A stretch of DNA of 64,000 nucleotides, from the NCBI GenBank assembly GCA_964538505.1, contig CAZIDY010000003.1, positions 62,001 to 126,000 of the forward strand, in the 5' to 3' direction. Source of the stretch: Zeimonas sp964538505. Lineage in GTDB: Bacteria; Pseudomonadota; Gammaproteobacteria; Burkholderiales; Burkholderiaceae_E. This document shows, piece after piece, positions 18,052 through 26,403 of the stretch. A model generated the notes under the pieces. It made no database searches. It was not told the origin of the DNA and was given only the letters and a program-made list of their open reading frames with translations. Every line of letters starts with the position of its first letter. Position 1 is the first letter of the stretch. Made by a program: the position numbers and the translations under genes.

Positions 18052-18220
18052 GCCTGGCAGAAGCAGTGATTCGGGTCTCGTGTGGTGGCCGCGAGGACGC
18101 AGATGTCGCGGCCCGGCAGGGAGACCGGCGACGGTCCGCTATCGTAGCGAAGGCGCCGTGCGGCCTGCGCGTCTTCTTGCAGGCCTGCCCGTCCGTTTCG
18201 CCGACCACGAGAGAGGAAAG

Positions 18221-20083
18221 ATGTCCGCCCCCCGATCGTCCTCCAAACGTACAACGCTCCTTGAGAGCGTTCCGACGTCCCGCCGTGCGCCGGCCGCCTC
18301 CGAAGCACGCAAGCCCGTGGCCCGGGCGCCCGGGCTTCCGATGCCGCCCACGCCGGGCGCGACCCATTCGCTGCCCGACGTGCTCGACGTGATCGCGCTG
18401 ACGCAGCTCGCCCGTTTCACCGGCGGCCTGTCGCCCGTCGCCGGCCTGCTCGCATGGGCCGACTGGACCATGCATCTGGCGATCTCGCCCGGCAAGCAGC
18501 GCAGCCTCGTCGAGAAGGCCCTGCGCCAGCAGCGCCGGCTGTTCCACTACGCAATGGCCTGCGCCACGACCACACGCGACATTCCCGCCTGCATCGAACC
18601 GCTGCCACAGGATCGACGCTTTCGCGATCCGGCCTGGCAGCGATGGCCGTTCAACGTCATCTACCAGGGCTTCCTGCTGAACCAGCAGTGGTGGCACAAC
18701 GCGACCACCGGGGTGCGCGGTGTCACGCGGCATCACGAGCAGCTCGTCACCTTCGGCGCACGCCAGCTGCTCGACATGTGGTCACCGTCGAATTTCATCG
18801 CGACCAACCCCGAGGTGCTCGATGCAACGATGTCCAGCGGCGGCGCGAACCTGTGGCTCGGGGCACTCAACCTCCTCGAGGATCTGCAGCGCGAGGCCTT
18901 CGATGAGCCACCGGCCGGCGCCGATGCGTTCCAGCCGGGCAGGGACGTAGCGACGACGCCGGGGAAGGTCGTCTACCGCAATCGACTCATAGAGCTGCTG
19001 CAATACGAGCCTGCGACGCCGACCGTGCACGCCGAGCCGGTGCTGATCATTCCGTCGTGGATCATGAAGTACTACATCCTCGATCTGTCGCCGCACAACT
19101 CGATGGTGAAGTACCTGGTCGAGCAGGGCCACACGGTCTTCATCGTGTCGTGGAAGAACCCGGATGCCGAAGACCGCGAGCTGTCGCTGGACGATTACCG
19201 CACGCTCGGCGTCATGGCGGCGCTCGAGGCGGTCAACGCGATCGTTCCCGATCGCAGGGTCGACGCCGTCGGCTACTGCCTGGGCGGCACGCTGCTGTCG
19301 ATCGCCGCGGCAGCGATGGCGCGCGACGGCGACGACCGCCTGCGCAGCCTTTCGCTCTTCGCCGCCGAGGTCGACTTCCGTGAATCGGGCGAGCTGCTGC
19401 TGTTCATCGACGAGAGCCAGTTGAGCTGGCTCGATGCCGTGATGGCGGAGAAGGGCTATCTGGACGGCAGCCAGATGGCCGGCGCCTTCCAGTTGCTGAA
19501 CACGCGCGACCTGGTCTGGTCGAAGCGCGTGCGCGAGTATCTGCTCGGATCGCGTCAGTCGCTGTTCGACCTGCTGGCGTGGAACGCCGACACCACGCGC
19601 ATGCCGCATCGGATGCACAGCGAGTACCTGCGGCGCCTGTATCTCGACAACGATCTGGCCGAGGGTCGCTATACGGTGAAGGACAGGGTGATTGCGCTCA
19701 CCGATATCCGGACGCCGATCTTCGCGGTGGGAACGGTGCGCGATCACGTCGCGCCCTGGCCGTCGGTGTACCGGATCCACCTGCTCAGCGATACCGAGGT
19801 GACTTTCGTGCTCACGAGCGGCGGGCACAACGCGGGCGTCGTGAGCGAGCCCGGGCATGCCGGGCGCAGCTTCCAGATGGCCACCCGCGCGGCGGGCGCG
19901 CGCTATGTCGATCCCGATACCTGGCGCGCCGAAACGCCGCGCCAGGAGGGGTCGTGGTGGCCCGCCTGGCAGGCATGGCTCGCGCAGCGCTCGGACGCTC
20001 GTGTGTCGCCCCCGCGCCTCGGCGCGGACGGAGCCTTCGCGCCGCTGGGCGATGCGCCCGGCACCTACGTCATGATGCGGTAG
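18221..20083 (+). CDS. phaC: Class I poly(3-hydroxyalkanoate) synthase
   Basis: A 620-residue PHA synthase with the lipase-like box GYCLGG holding the nucleophile C353. The other triad members are D508 (TVRDHVAPW) and H536 (SGGHNAG), as in class I PhaC. It polymerises 3-hydroxyacyl-CoA into storage polyester at the granule surface. The ATG at 18221 follows a gagagg ribosome site. The first 45 residues are Pro/Ala/Arg-rich and likely disordered. The gene is divergent from the SLC13 permease; no phaA, phaB or phasin gene is next to it. It could be a second PhaC copy rather than the main one. Confidence 0.92.
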   Translation: MSAPRSSSKRTTLLESVPTSRRAPAASEARKPVARAPGLPMPPTPGATHSLPDVLDVIALTQLARFTGGLSPVAGLLAWADWTMHLAISPGKQRSLVEKALRQQRRLFHYAMACATTTRDIPACIEPLPQDRRFRDPAWQRWPFNVIYQGFLLNQQWWHNATTGVRGVTRHHEQLVTFGARQLLDMWSPSNFIATNPEVLDATMSSGGANLWLGALNLLEDLQREAFDEPPAGADAFQPGRDVATTPGKVVYRNRLIELLQYEPATPTVHAEPVLIIPSWIMKYYILDLSPHNSMVKYLVEQGHTVFIVSWKNPDAEDRELSLDDYRTLGVMAALEAVNAIVPDRRVDAVGYCLGGTLLSIAAAAMARDGDDRLRSLSLFAAEVDFRESGELLLFIDESQLSWLDAVMAEKGYLDGSQMAGAFQLLNTRDLVWSKRVREYLLGSRQSLFDLLAWNADTTRMPHRMHSEYLRRLYLDNDLAEGRYTVKDRVIALTDIRTPIFAVGTVRDHVAPWPSVYRIHLLSDTEVTFVLTSGGHNAGVVSEPGHAGRSFQMATRAAGARYVDPDTWRAETPRQEGSWWPAWQAWLAQRSDARVSPPRLGADGAFAPLGDAPGTYVMMR

Positions 20084-20121
20084 CGACGTTCTCCTCGCCG
20101 CGCCACGGTTGCGAGGAACCG

Positions 20122-20448
20122 GTGCCCACAGCCGGATACGAATACGAGACTTTCGCCGAGGCGCGGGCAGTGGCCCGGCGCCGCCGTCGGCGCGTCCTGC
20201 TGCCGCTGGCCGTGGTCGCCGTGATGCTGCTGGCGCTGGTCGGCATCGCGATCCACGACTACCGGGCAATGCGCGCGGATGCGCTCGCGCGGTCCGAAGG
20301 CGTGATCGCGGACCTGCAACAACGCATCGAGACCGAGGTCGACGCCTTGCTGCGACCGATCAACGGAATCACCGCGCTGTCGCGCGACCTGCTCGAGGAC
20401 CGGTTCGACTCCGGCATGATCGACTCGCGGTCCTGTCGCTGCGGCTGA
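20122..20448 (+). pseudogene. Truncated membrane sensor fragment
   Basis: A GTG-started frame of 108 residues with an Arg-rich stretch, one transmembrane helix (LLPLAVVAVMLLALVGIAI) and a following periplasmic-type helix (..LLRPINGITALSRDLLEDRFD). This resembles the N-terminus of large membrane-bound sensor or cyclase proteins. It then stops after a few unrelated residues, and the next gene runs the other way, so the catalytic part is missing. I read it as the remnant of a deleted gene. A functional short membrane protein is less likely. Confidence 0.45.
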
Positions 20449-20479
20449 CCAACGCCGTCGTGCTCGCAGGCAGCGTTGA

Positions 20480-21292
20480 CTACCGAGCGCCCAGCCGCTC
20501 GATCAGCGCCATCGCGGCCGCCGGGTTCACTGCCTTGTGCCCGCTGATCACGTACAGGTAGACGTCGCGCGGCGCAGCCGACGCATCGTCGAGCAGGGCA
20601 GGCTCGAGCCCTTCCGGCTGCGCGCCCGCCGCCCAGGCTCGCGCACGCGCGGCCCAGCGATCGAGTTCCTCCGCGGCGTAGCCCATCGGCTCGCTGTCGC
20701 GCGTGCCCATGATGCGCGCGTAGACGAAGGGCGCCGCGAGGTCGGCGATCTGCGGATACGCGCTGTCTCCGCTGACGACGATCGCCACGCCGTGCGCGCT
20801 CGCCAGCTCGACGAAGCGCGCCGTGCGAAAGCTGTCGTGGCGCACCTCGACCGCGTGGCGTAGCAAGCGTCCGCCGACGGACGCAGGCAGCAGATTCAGG
20901 AAGGCCTCGAACTCCGATGCGTCGAAGCGCCGGCTCGTCGGAAACTGCCAGTTGACCGGTCCGAGTTTGTCCCCCAGATCGAGCACACCGCCGTCGAAGA
21001 ATCGTGCGATCGATTCGCCGGCGTCGGCGAGCGAGCTGCGGTGCGTCGCATAGCGCGGTCCTTTCACCGCGAACACGAAATCGTCGGGCGTCTCGTCGCG
21101 CCACCTCGCGAAGCTGGCGGGTGTCTGCGTGCGGTAGAAAGTGCCGTTGATCTCGATCGAGCCGAGACGACGGCTCGCGTACTCGAGCTCGCGCTTCAGC
21201 GGATGCTTCTGCGGATAGAAGCTGCCGCGCCACGGCTCATAGACCCATCCGCCGATGCCGATCCGGATCTCGCCCGCGTGCCGGTCCTGCAT
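20480..21292 (-). CDS. DUF72 (YecE-like) family protein
   Basis: A 270-residue protein with the DUF72 TIM-barrel signature: IRIGIGGWVYEPWRGSFYP at the start, IEINGTFYR, FAVKGPRY, WQFP, VEVRHDSF and a YLYVISGHKA end. The ATG at 21292 has a strong ggagga ribosome site, which excludes longer upstream starts. The molecular function of the family is unknown. In this window it lies downstream of and parallel to the Ada-like gene. Confidence 0.88.
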   Translation of the reverse strand: MQDRHAGEIRIGIGGWVYEPWRGSFYPQKHPLKRELEYASRRLGSIEINGTFYRTQTPASFARWRDETPDDFVFAVKGPRYATHRSSLADAGESIARFFDGGVLDLGDKLGPVNWQFPTSRRFDASEFEAFLNLLPASVGGRLLRHAVEVRHDSFRTARFVELASAHGVAIVVSGDSAYPQIADLAAPFVYARIMGTRDSEPMGYAAEELDRWAARARAWAAGAQPEGLEPALLDDASAAPRDVYLYVISGHKAVNPAAAMALIERLGAR

Positions 21293-21344
21293 GACGTCTT
21301 CCTCCGGAGATTCGACGATTTCGCCGATCCGACGGCCGCGTCCG

Positions 21345-22304
21345 CTACCCGACCGCCATCGGCTGCTGCGCCGCCTCGCGCCGCTGCAGCGCGCGCTTGC
21401 GCTCGACTCCCCAACGGTAGCCGGCGAGATCTCCGTCCTGCCGGATGACACGGTGGCAGGGAATCGCGACCGCGATGCGGTTGGCGCCACAGGCCTGCGC
21501 CACCGCACGCGCCGAGTGCGGCGCGCCGATGCGCGCGGCGAGCTCCGTATAGGTGACGGTACGGCCAGGCGGGATCTCGCACAGCGCCCGCCAGACGCGT
21601 TCCTGGAAAGCGGTGCCGCGCACGTCCAGCGGCAGTTTCAGACCCAGCGAGGGAACCTCGACGAAACCGATCACCTGCGCGACCAGCTGCTCGAAGTCGG
21701 CATCGCCGCCGACCAGTTGCGCGTTCGGGAAGCGATCCTGCAGGTCGCGCACCAGCGCATCGGCGTCGTCGCCGAGCAGGATCGCGCAGATGCCGCGCTG
21801 GCTCTGTGCGACGAGGATCTCGCCCAAAGAACAACGACCGACCGCGAAACGGATGACCGCGCCGGCGCCGCCCGCCCGATAGTCGCGCGGACGCATGCCC
21901 AGCAGCCGATCCGAGCTCTCGTAGAAGCGGCTGCCGGAGTTGAAACCGGCCTCGTACAGGGCATCGGTGACGGACGCATCGGGCGTGCCGAGCGCGTCGC
22001 GCAACCTTCGCGCGCGACAGGCCGACGCGTAGGCCTTCGGCGTCAGGCCCGCTTCGGCCTTGAACACCCGATGGAAATGCGAGGGGCTCATGCCGGCCTG
22101 CGCGGCCAGCTCGGCGAGCGCCGGAGCCGTCTCGGCGGCTTCGATGCAGCGACACGCGAGAGCGACGAGTTCGGCGTGGCTGCGTGCGACGCCGCTCGGG
22201 GTGCGTGCCCGACGACGATCGGCAGATCGGCCTGGGCGTTCAGGAGCCTCGGGAGATGGGTGTGCGTGCGATCTCATGACGGCTTCGTTTGCGGCAGTGT
22301 GCAT
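21345..22304 (-). CDS. AraC-type regulator fused to O6-methylguanine-DNA methyltransferase (Ada lacking the zinc domain)
   Basis: 319 residues: an AraC helix-turn-helix region (about 40-145, MSPSHFHRVFKAEAG, FNSGSRFYES), then an alkyltransferase domain with the suicide cysteine C283 in IPCHRV and the YTELAARIG helix. Compared with E. coli Ada, the N-terminal Cys-rich methylphosphotriester domain is missing; the first 40 residues are Arg/Pro-rich with no zinc ligands. It should still repair O6-alkylguanine. How it would sense damage is unclear. A second alkyltransferase gene starts 560 bp away on the other strand. Confidence 0.9.
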   Translation of the reverse strand: MHTAANEAVMRSHAHPSPEAPERPGRSADRRRARTPSGVARSHAELVALACRCIEAAETAPALAELAAQAGMSPSHFHRVFKAEAGLTPKAYASACRARRLRDALGTPDASVTDALYEAGFNSGSRFYESSDRLLGMRPRDYRAGGAGAVIRFAVGRCSLGEILVAQSQRGICAILLGDDADALVRDLQDRFPNAQLVGGDADFEQLVAQVIGFVEVPSLGLKLPLDVRGTAFQERVWRALCEIPPGRTVTYTELAARIGAPHSARAVAQACGANRIAVAIPCHRVIRQDGDLAGYRWGVERKRALQRREAAQQPMAVG

Positions 22305-22411
22305 CCGGAGAGTCTAGGGATTGCTGCGCCGGCAGAAACTCCGCTTCTTGCCTTCGAAGGCGGGCCGCGTGAACTCCCTCCATCCGAACGGTTGCCGGAG
22401 CACGCCCGCGT

Positions 22412-22777
22412 TCACCGCGAACGCGCGTCGCCGATCAGCTCGAGCACGCTCTCCGGGGGCCGACACAGCCGCGCCCCTTGCGAAGTGACGACGATCGGGC
22501 GCTCGATCAGGATCGGGTTCGCGACCATCAGGTCGAGCAACTGGTCGTCGCTCCATTTGGCGTCGTCGAGCTGCAGCTCCGCGTAGGGCGGTGCCTTGCG
22601 GCGCAGGATGCTGCGCACCGGCGCCTGCATCGCGGCCACGAGGCGTGCGAGCGTCCCGCGATCGGGGGGCGTCTTCAGATACTCGACGATCTGCGGCTCG
22701 ATGCCGTTCTCGCGCAGCATGCCGAGCACCTTTCGGGAGGTGCTGCACGACGGATTGTGATAGATCGTGACGTTCAT
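22412..22777 (-). CDS. arsC: Arsenate reductase (glutaredoxin type)
   Basis: A 121-residue ArsC/Spx-fold protein with the catalytic cysteine C11 in HNPSCSTSRKVL, and NPILIERPIV, the conserved segment around the arsenate-binding Arg. It reduces arsenate to arsenite using glutathione and glutaredoxin. No ars efflux or ArsR gene is nearby, so it is a stand-alone copy. It is transcribed in the same direction as the Ada-like gene downstream. Confidence 0.92.
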   Translation of the reverse strand: MNVTIYHNPSCSTSRKVLGMLRENGIEPQIVEYLKTPPDRGTLARLVAAMQAPVRSILRRKAPPYAELQLDDAKWSDDQLLDLMVANPILIERPIVVTSQGARLCRPPESVLELIGDARSR

Positions 22778-22865
22778 ACGGCTTCTCTCATCGACTCGAG
22801 GCAGGGGGTCCCAAAAGCATACGGCAACGGGGTTTCCCCCATGCCGGTGCTAGCATCCCTGCGCC

Positions 22866-23927
22866 ATGTCGCCGTCCTTTTCCGTTTTCGACACAGCGAT
22901 CGGTCGTTGCGCGATCGCGTGGAGCGATTGCGGGATTGCACGCGTGCAGCTTCCCGAGACGAGCGATGCGCTCACCTGCGCGCGGCTGCTGCGCCACCTT
23001 CCCGACGCGACGCAGGCCGAGCCGCCGGAGCACGTGCAGCAGGCCATCACGCGCGTGCGCGCGCTGCTCGCCGGCGAACGCGACGACCTCGGCGACCTGC
23101 CGCTCGATCTGCGCGAAGTGCCTCCTTTCCATCGGCGCGTCTACGAGCTCGTACGATCGATCGGACCCGGTCGCACGATCACCTACGGCGAGATCGCCAG
23201 ACGCCTCGGCGATCCTGCCGCCGCACGCGCCGTCGGCCAGGCGCTCGGCGAGAATCCGTTCGCGCCGATCGTTCCGTGTCATCGCGTGCTCGCGGCCGGC
23301 CGCCGCCCGGGCGGCTTCTCCGCCGCCGGCGGAGTGACGACCAAACTGCGGATGCTCGAGATCGAGAAGGCCTGTATCGGTGACGCGCCGGGCCTGTTCG
23401 ACGGCGACGACGCGCGCGCGCAACCGGCTGGCCCGGCCCCATCACGGGCACAGGCTGCGCAAGACGATTTCGGTCCGATCGACGAATCGATGATGCGCCT
23501 CGCGCTCGAGCAGGCGTTATGCGCGCAGCAGAAGGGTGAAGTCCCCGTCGGCGCCGTTGTCGTGCACGACGGCGAGGTGATCGGCACGGGCTTCAACCAG
23601 CCGATCGGTGCGCACGATCCGACCGCGCACGCCGAGATCCGTGCGATGCGTGCGGCAGCCGAACGCATCGGCAATTACCGACTGATCGACTGCGACCTGT
23701 ACGTGACGCTCGAGCCCTGTGCGATGTGTGCCGGCGCCATCCAGCACGCGCGGATCCGCCGCGTCGTCTACGGTGCCGCCGATCCGAAGACGGGCGCCTG
23801 CGGCAGCGTCGTCGACCTGTTCGCCGAGCCGCGCCTGAACCACCACGCCCGCGTCCGCGGCGGCGTGATGGCCGAGGCCTGCGCGGCGTTGCTGTCGTCG
23901 TTCTTCGCGTCGCGCCGGCGCCGCTGA
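22866..23927 (+). CDS. Fusion: O6-methylguanine-DNA methyltransferase + tRNA adenosine deaminase (TadA-like)
   Basis: One 353-residue ORF. Residues 1-165 are an Ogt-type alkyltransferase with ITYGEIARRLG and PCHRV (suicide C138). After an Ala/Pro linker, residues 205-350 form a TadA-type deaminase with HAE (H255, E257) and PCAMC (C285, C288) zinc/catalytic motifs and the VVYGAADPKTGACGS segment typical of TadA. An in-frame ATG at 23490 could start TadA alone, but no ribosome site is evident before it and the frame upstream is open. TadA makes inosine at the wobble position of tRNA-Arg and is normally essential and free-standing. Confidence 0.9.
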   Translation: MSPSFSVFDTAIGRCAIAWSDCGIARVQLPETSDALTCARLLRHLPDATQAEPPEHVQQAITRVRALLAGERDDLGDLPLDLREVPPFHRRVYELVRSIGPGRTITYGEIARRLGDPAAARAVGQALGENPFAPIVPCHRVLAAGRRPGGFSAAGGVTTKLRMLEIEKACIGDAPGLFDGDDARAQPAGPAPSRAQAAQDDFGPIDESMMRLALEQALCAQQKGEVPVGAVVVHDGEVIGTGFNQPIGAHDPTAHAEIRAMRAAAERIGNYRLIDCDLYVTLEPCAMCAGAIQHARIRRVVYGAADPKTGACGSVVDLFAEPRLNHHARVRGGVMAEACAALLSSFFASRRRR

Positions 23928-23934
23928 TAAGGCG

Positions 23935-24726
23935 CTACTGGATCTTCGCCTTCGCTCGCAGGTCCTGCTGAAGCTGCTGCACGCGCTGGCGTTCGAGCTC
24001 CTGCTGGATCTGCGGGCGAACCTGCTCGAGGGGCGGCGCCTCCGCTTCGCGCACGTCGTCGAGCCGGATCACGTGATAGCCGAACTGCGACTTCACCGGC
24101 GTCTCGGTGTACTTGCCTTTCTCGAGCTGGACCATCGCGTCGGAAAACTCCTTCACGAAAGTGCCCGGCGTATTCCAGTCGAGATCGCCGCCCGACTGCG
24201 CGGAGCCCGGATCCTTCGACTGCTTCGCGAGTTCCTCGAACTTCGCGCCTTTCTTCAGCTGCGCGATGATCGTCTTCGCCTCATCCTCGCTCTCGACGAG
24301 GATGTGACTCGGCCGGTATTCCTTCTCGCCGACCTGCGTCTTCAGGCGATCGTACTCGGCCTGGATTTCCGGGTCGGTGATCGGATTCGACTTCAGGTGC
24401 TCACGGATCAACCCACGGATCAGGATCTCCTGGCGGGCGTTCTCCAGCTGCCGCTGAACGTCGGTGTTTCGTGCCAACCCCTTCTTGTCGGCCTCCTGCA
24501 CGAAGAGCTCGCGGGCGATCAGTTCGTCGCGCACGGCGGCGCGCAGCTCCGGCGTATCGGGCCGACCCTGCGAGACGAGCACCTGGATGAACTCGTCGAC
24601 CTTCTCCTTCGGGATCGGCTTGTTGTTGACGATCGCAGCGTTCTGCGCGAACGCGATCGACGCGATCGGAAACAGCACGAGCGCGACGGTTCGCGCCAGG
24701 CGGAGCGAACGGTTCCGGTGCAGCAT
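23935..24726 (-). CDS. Periplasmic peptidyl-prolyl isomerase (parvulin/PpiC type)
   Basis: 263 residues: a signal peptide (RLARTVALVLFPIASIAFA), an N-terminal helical SurA-like region, and a parvulin domain with YRPSHILVESEDEA.. and FGYHVIRLDDV. It assists folding of envelope proteins. The ATG at 24726 follows an agaggat ribosome site. It lies downstream of bolA and yciB on the same strand, a gene order common in Burkholderiales. The stop is 8 bp from the convergent Ogt-TadA stop. Confidence 0.9.
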   Translation of the reverse strand: MLHRNRSLRLARTVALVLFPIASIAFAQNAAIVNNKPIPKEKVDEFIQVLVSQGRPDTPELRAAVRDELIARELFVQEADKKGLARNTDVQRQLENARQEILIRGLIREHLKSNPITDPEIQAEYDRLKTQVGEKEYRPSHILVESEDEAKTIIAQLKKGAKFEELAKQSKDPGSAQSGGDLDWNTPGTFVKEFSDAMVQLEKGKYTETPVKSQFGYHVIRLDDVREAEAPPLEQVRPQIQQELERQRVQQLQQDLRAKAKIQ

Positions 24727-24829
24727 GAGAGATCCTCGTACGGGCATGGAAAAACGGACACGCAGCGAGCGTACGCCGAGCACATGGCAAACGCGCGAAC
24801 TGCGCAGGTCGGCCGCGGACAACGGCGAC

Positions 24830-25135
24830 TCAGGCGTCGGCGGAAGAACCGGTGGGGTTTTCGGCAGGCTCGGCAGGCGTGAGGGCTTCGATCGCAAGCG
24901 CGTGAATGCGATGCGGCATCCAGTCGTGCACGGCATCATACACGAGGCGATGCCGGAGCAAGGTACGCAGGCCGGCGAAGCGCTCGCTGACGATCCGCAC
25001 GTGGAAATGGCCGGCGCCACCCGCCGCGCCGGGGTGTCCGGCGTGATGCTCGCTGTCGTCGCGCAGGACGATCTGCGCATCGGGAAACGACGCCGACAGG
25101 CGCTCGCGGATCTCGTCGAGCGTCGGGCGGATCAC
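24830..25135 (-). CDS. BolA family protein
   Basis: A 101-residue BolA-fold protein: IRERLSASFPDAQIVLRDDSEHHAGH, then GHFHVRIVSERFAG and HRLVYDAV, with the conserved C-terminal FAG..R..HR..Y pattern. BolA proteins pair with monothiol glutaredoxins in Fe-S trafficking. The start is GTG 25135, preceded by ggaggagag; its GTGA overlaps the yciB stop, so the two are coupled. Confidence 0.9.
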   Translation of the reverse strand: MIRPTLDEIRERLSASFPDAQIVLRDDSEHHAGHPGAAGGAGHFHVRIVSERFAGLRTLLRHRLVYDAVHDWMPHRIHALAIEALTPAEPAENPTGSSADA

Positions 25136-25665
25136 GAGCTCTCCTCCTGCACGTGGCGCCCCACGTACAGCGCCTGCACGAGCACGAAGGCGAGCGTGAG
25201 CCCGGTGGTGCCGAACAGCTTGAAGTCGACCCAGATGTCGGTGGAGAAGCGGTAGGCGACGAACAGGTTCAACGCCGCCATCACCACGAAGAACCCGACC
25301 CAGAGCACGTTCAGGCGGCCCCAGACCGGATCGGGCAGCGCGATCTGCTGGCTCATCAGCGAACGGATCAGGTTGCGGCCGAAGAGCTGCGCGCCCACCA
25401 GCACGAGCGCGAACAGCCCGTAGAGTACGGTGGGCTTCCACTTGATGAACGTCTCGTCCTGCAGCAGCAGCGTCATTCCGCCGAAGACGACGATGATCGC
25501 CAGGCTGGTCCACTGCATGCCCTCGACGCGCCGGCCGCGCAGCAGCAGCCAGCCGATCTGCCCGATGCTGGCGACGATCGCAACGGCGGTGGCGACGTAG
25601 ATGTCGGCCACCTTGTACGCGATGAAGAACAGTACGACGGGGAAGAGGTCGAAGAGCAGCTTCAT
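25132..25665 (-). CDS. yciB: Septation protein A / inner membrane protein YciB
   Basis: A 177-residue protein with five to six membrane helices, starting MKLLFDLFPVVLFFIAYK and containing FIKWKPTVLYGLFA, LNLFVAYRFSTDIWVDFKLFG and a short polar tail, all typical of YciB/IspZ. It acts in the inner membrane in cell envelope assembly and division. A TATACT element (25672-25677, minus strand) ends only 6 bp before the ATG, so the mRNA may be leaderless. It is the first gene of yciB-bolA-ppiC. Confidence 0.93.
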   Translation of the reverse strand: MKLLFDLFPVVLFFIAYKVADIYVATAVAIVASIGQIGWLLLRGRRVEGMQWTSLAIIVVFGGMTLLLQDETFIKWKPTVLYGLFALVLVGAQLFGRNLIRSLMSQQIALPDPVWGRLNVLWVGFFVVMAALNLFVAYRFSTDIWVDFKLFGTTGLTLAFVLVQALYVGRHVQEESS

Positions 25666-25704
25666 GCTGTCAGTATATGATCGTGGATTCGTTGGAGATC
25701 ATCG

Positions 25705-25833
25705 ATGGCCGAACGTAACCGAAATCGCCGCAATACGCTCGAGCGGCGCTGCCTGCCCAAATCGCTCAAGCGCCTGTTCAAGGGATCGAAGACCCCGATC
25801 TTCCGGATGCTCGAGAAAGTCAAGCGGGCCTGA
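25705..25833 (+). CDS. Possible short basic protein, 42 residues
   Basis: In the gap between msrB and yciB, on the opposite strand, an ATG with a GGAG 7 bp upstream opens a 42-codon frame. The product is very basic (about 16 Arg/Lys), with a helical KSLKRLFKGSKTPIFRMLEKVKRA tail split here as KSLKRLFKG and RMLEKVKRA. I do not recognise it. The charge and ribosome site argue for a real gene; the short length argues against. Function unknown. Confidence 0.35.
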   Translation: MAERNRNRRNTLERRCLPKSLKRLFKGSKTPIFRMLEKVKRA

Positions 25834-25906
25834 GTGTCCAGCGCGCCTGGGCGCCCGCGCCGCGCCTCACCCGCGGGCCCAGGCCGCGCGCCTCAGACCG
25901 CGCGCC

Positions 25907-26380
25907 TCATCTGCCCCTTTCGTTCGCGGCTTCGTCCGCCGCCTCGAAGCGCAGCGACGCCGAGTTGATGCAGTAGCGCAGGCCGGTCGGCGGCGGCCCG
26001 TCCTCGAAGACGTGGCCGAGATGCGCGTCGCAGGCTGCGCACAGCACCTCGACGCGTTGCATTCCGTGGCTGGTGTCGACACGCTGCGCCACGTTGCCCT
26101 CGGCAATGGGCGCCCACCAGCTCGGCCAGCCGCTCCCCGATTCGTATTTGCGCTCCGACGCGAACAGCGGCGTTGCGCAGCACACGCACAGGTAGCGCCC
26201 CTGTCCGTGATGGTCGTAATAGCAGCCCGTGAACGGCCGCTCGGTGGCGCCGCGGCGGGCGATCGCGAATTCCTCGCGCGAGAGCTGCTCGCGCCATTGC
26301 GCATCGGTCTTCTCGACGCGCGCGGGTGCTTCGGCGTTCTGGCTCGTCATGACGAACAACTGACCTCCAGCGTAGTCCAT
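25907..26380 (-). CDS. msrB: Peptide-methionine (R)-S-oxide reductase
   Basis: 157 residues with the MsrB fold: two zinc CxxC pairs (CVCC and CAAC), SGSGWPSWW, and the end motif GLRYCINSASLRF containing the catalytic cysteine. It repairs R-methionine sulfoxide in proteins. The ATG at 26380 gives ten residues more than an in-frame ATG at 26350, which has a GGAGGT 12 bp before it, so the shorter start is possible. A 16-bp palindrome lies just upstream. Confidence 0.92.
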   Translation of the reverse strand: MDYAGGQLFVMTSQNAEAPARVEKTDAQWREQLSREEFAIARRGATERPFTGCYYDHHGQGRYLCVCCATPLFASERKYESGSGWPSWWAPIAEGNVAQRVDTSHGMQRVEVLCAACDAHLGHVFEDGPPPTGLRYCINSASLRFEAADEAANERGR

Positions 26381-26386
26381 CGTTTT

Positions 26387-26402
26387 ATTCTAGGCCTAGA
26401 AT
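26387..26402. promoter_or_regulatory. 16-bp perfect palindrome between divergent msrB and acyl-CoA ligase genes
   Basis: ATTCTAGGCCTAGAAT is a perfect palindrome, AT-rich at its ends, in an otherwise GC-rich divergent intergenic region. It begins 7 bp upstream of the msrB ATG at 26380. The position suits a dimeric repressor or activator site controlling msrB, the ligase gene or both. No regulator gene is adjacent to name a factor. Confidence 0.45.
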
Positions 26403-26403
26403 C

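Noticed and set aside
13252..18069. A 1605-codon open frame on the plus strand
   Set aside because: It is antisense to gltS, the FAD-patatin fusion and the SLC13 permease, all with clear motifs. Its product is Arg/Asp/His-rich and without a fold, a by-product of GC-rich codon usage.
23490..23927. A separate tadA starting at ATG 23490
   Set aside because: The upstream frame is open and continuous with the alkyltransferase, and no ribosome site precedes the ATG. Kept as an alternative only.
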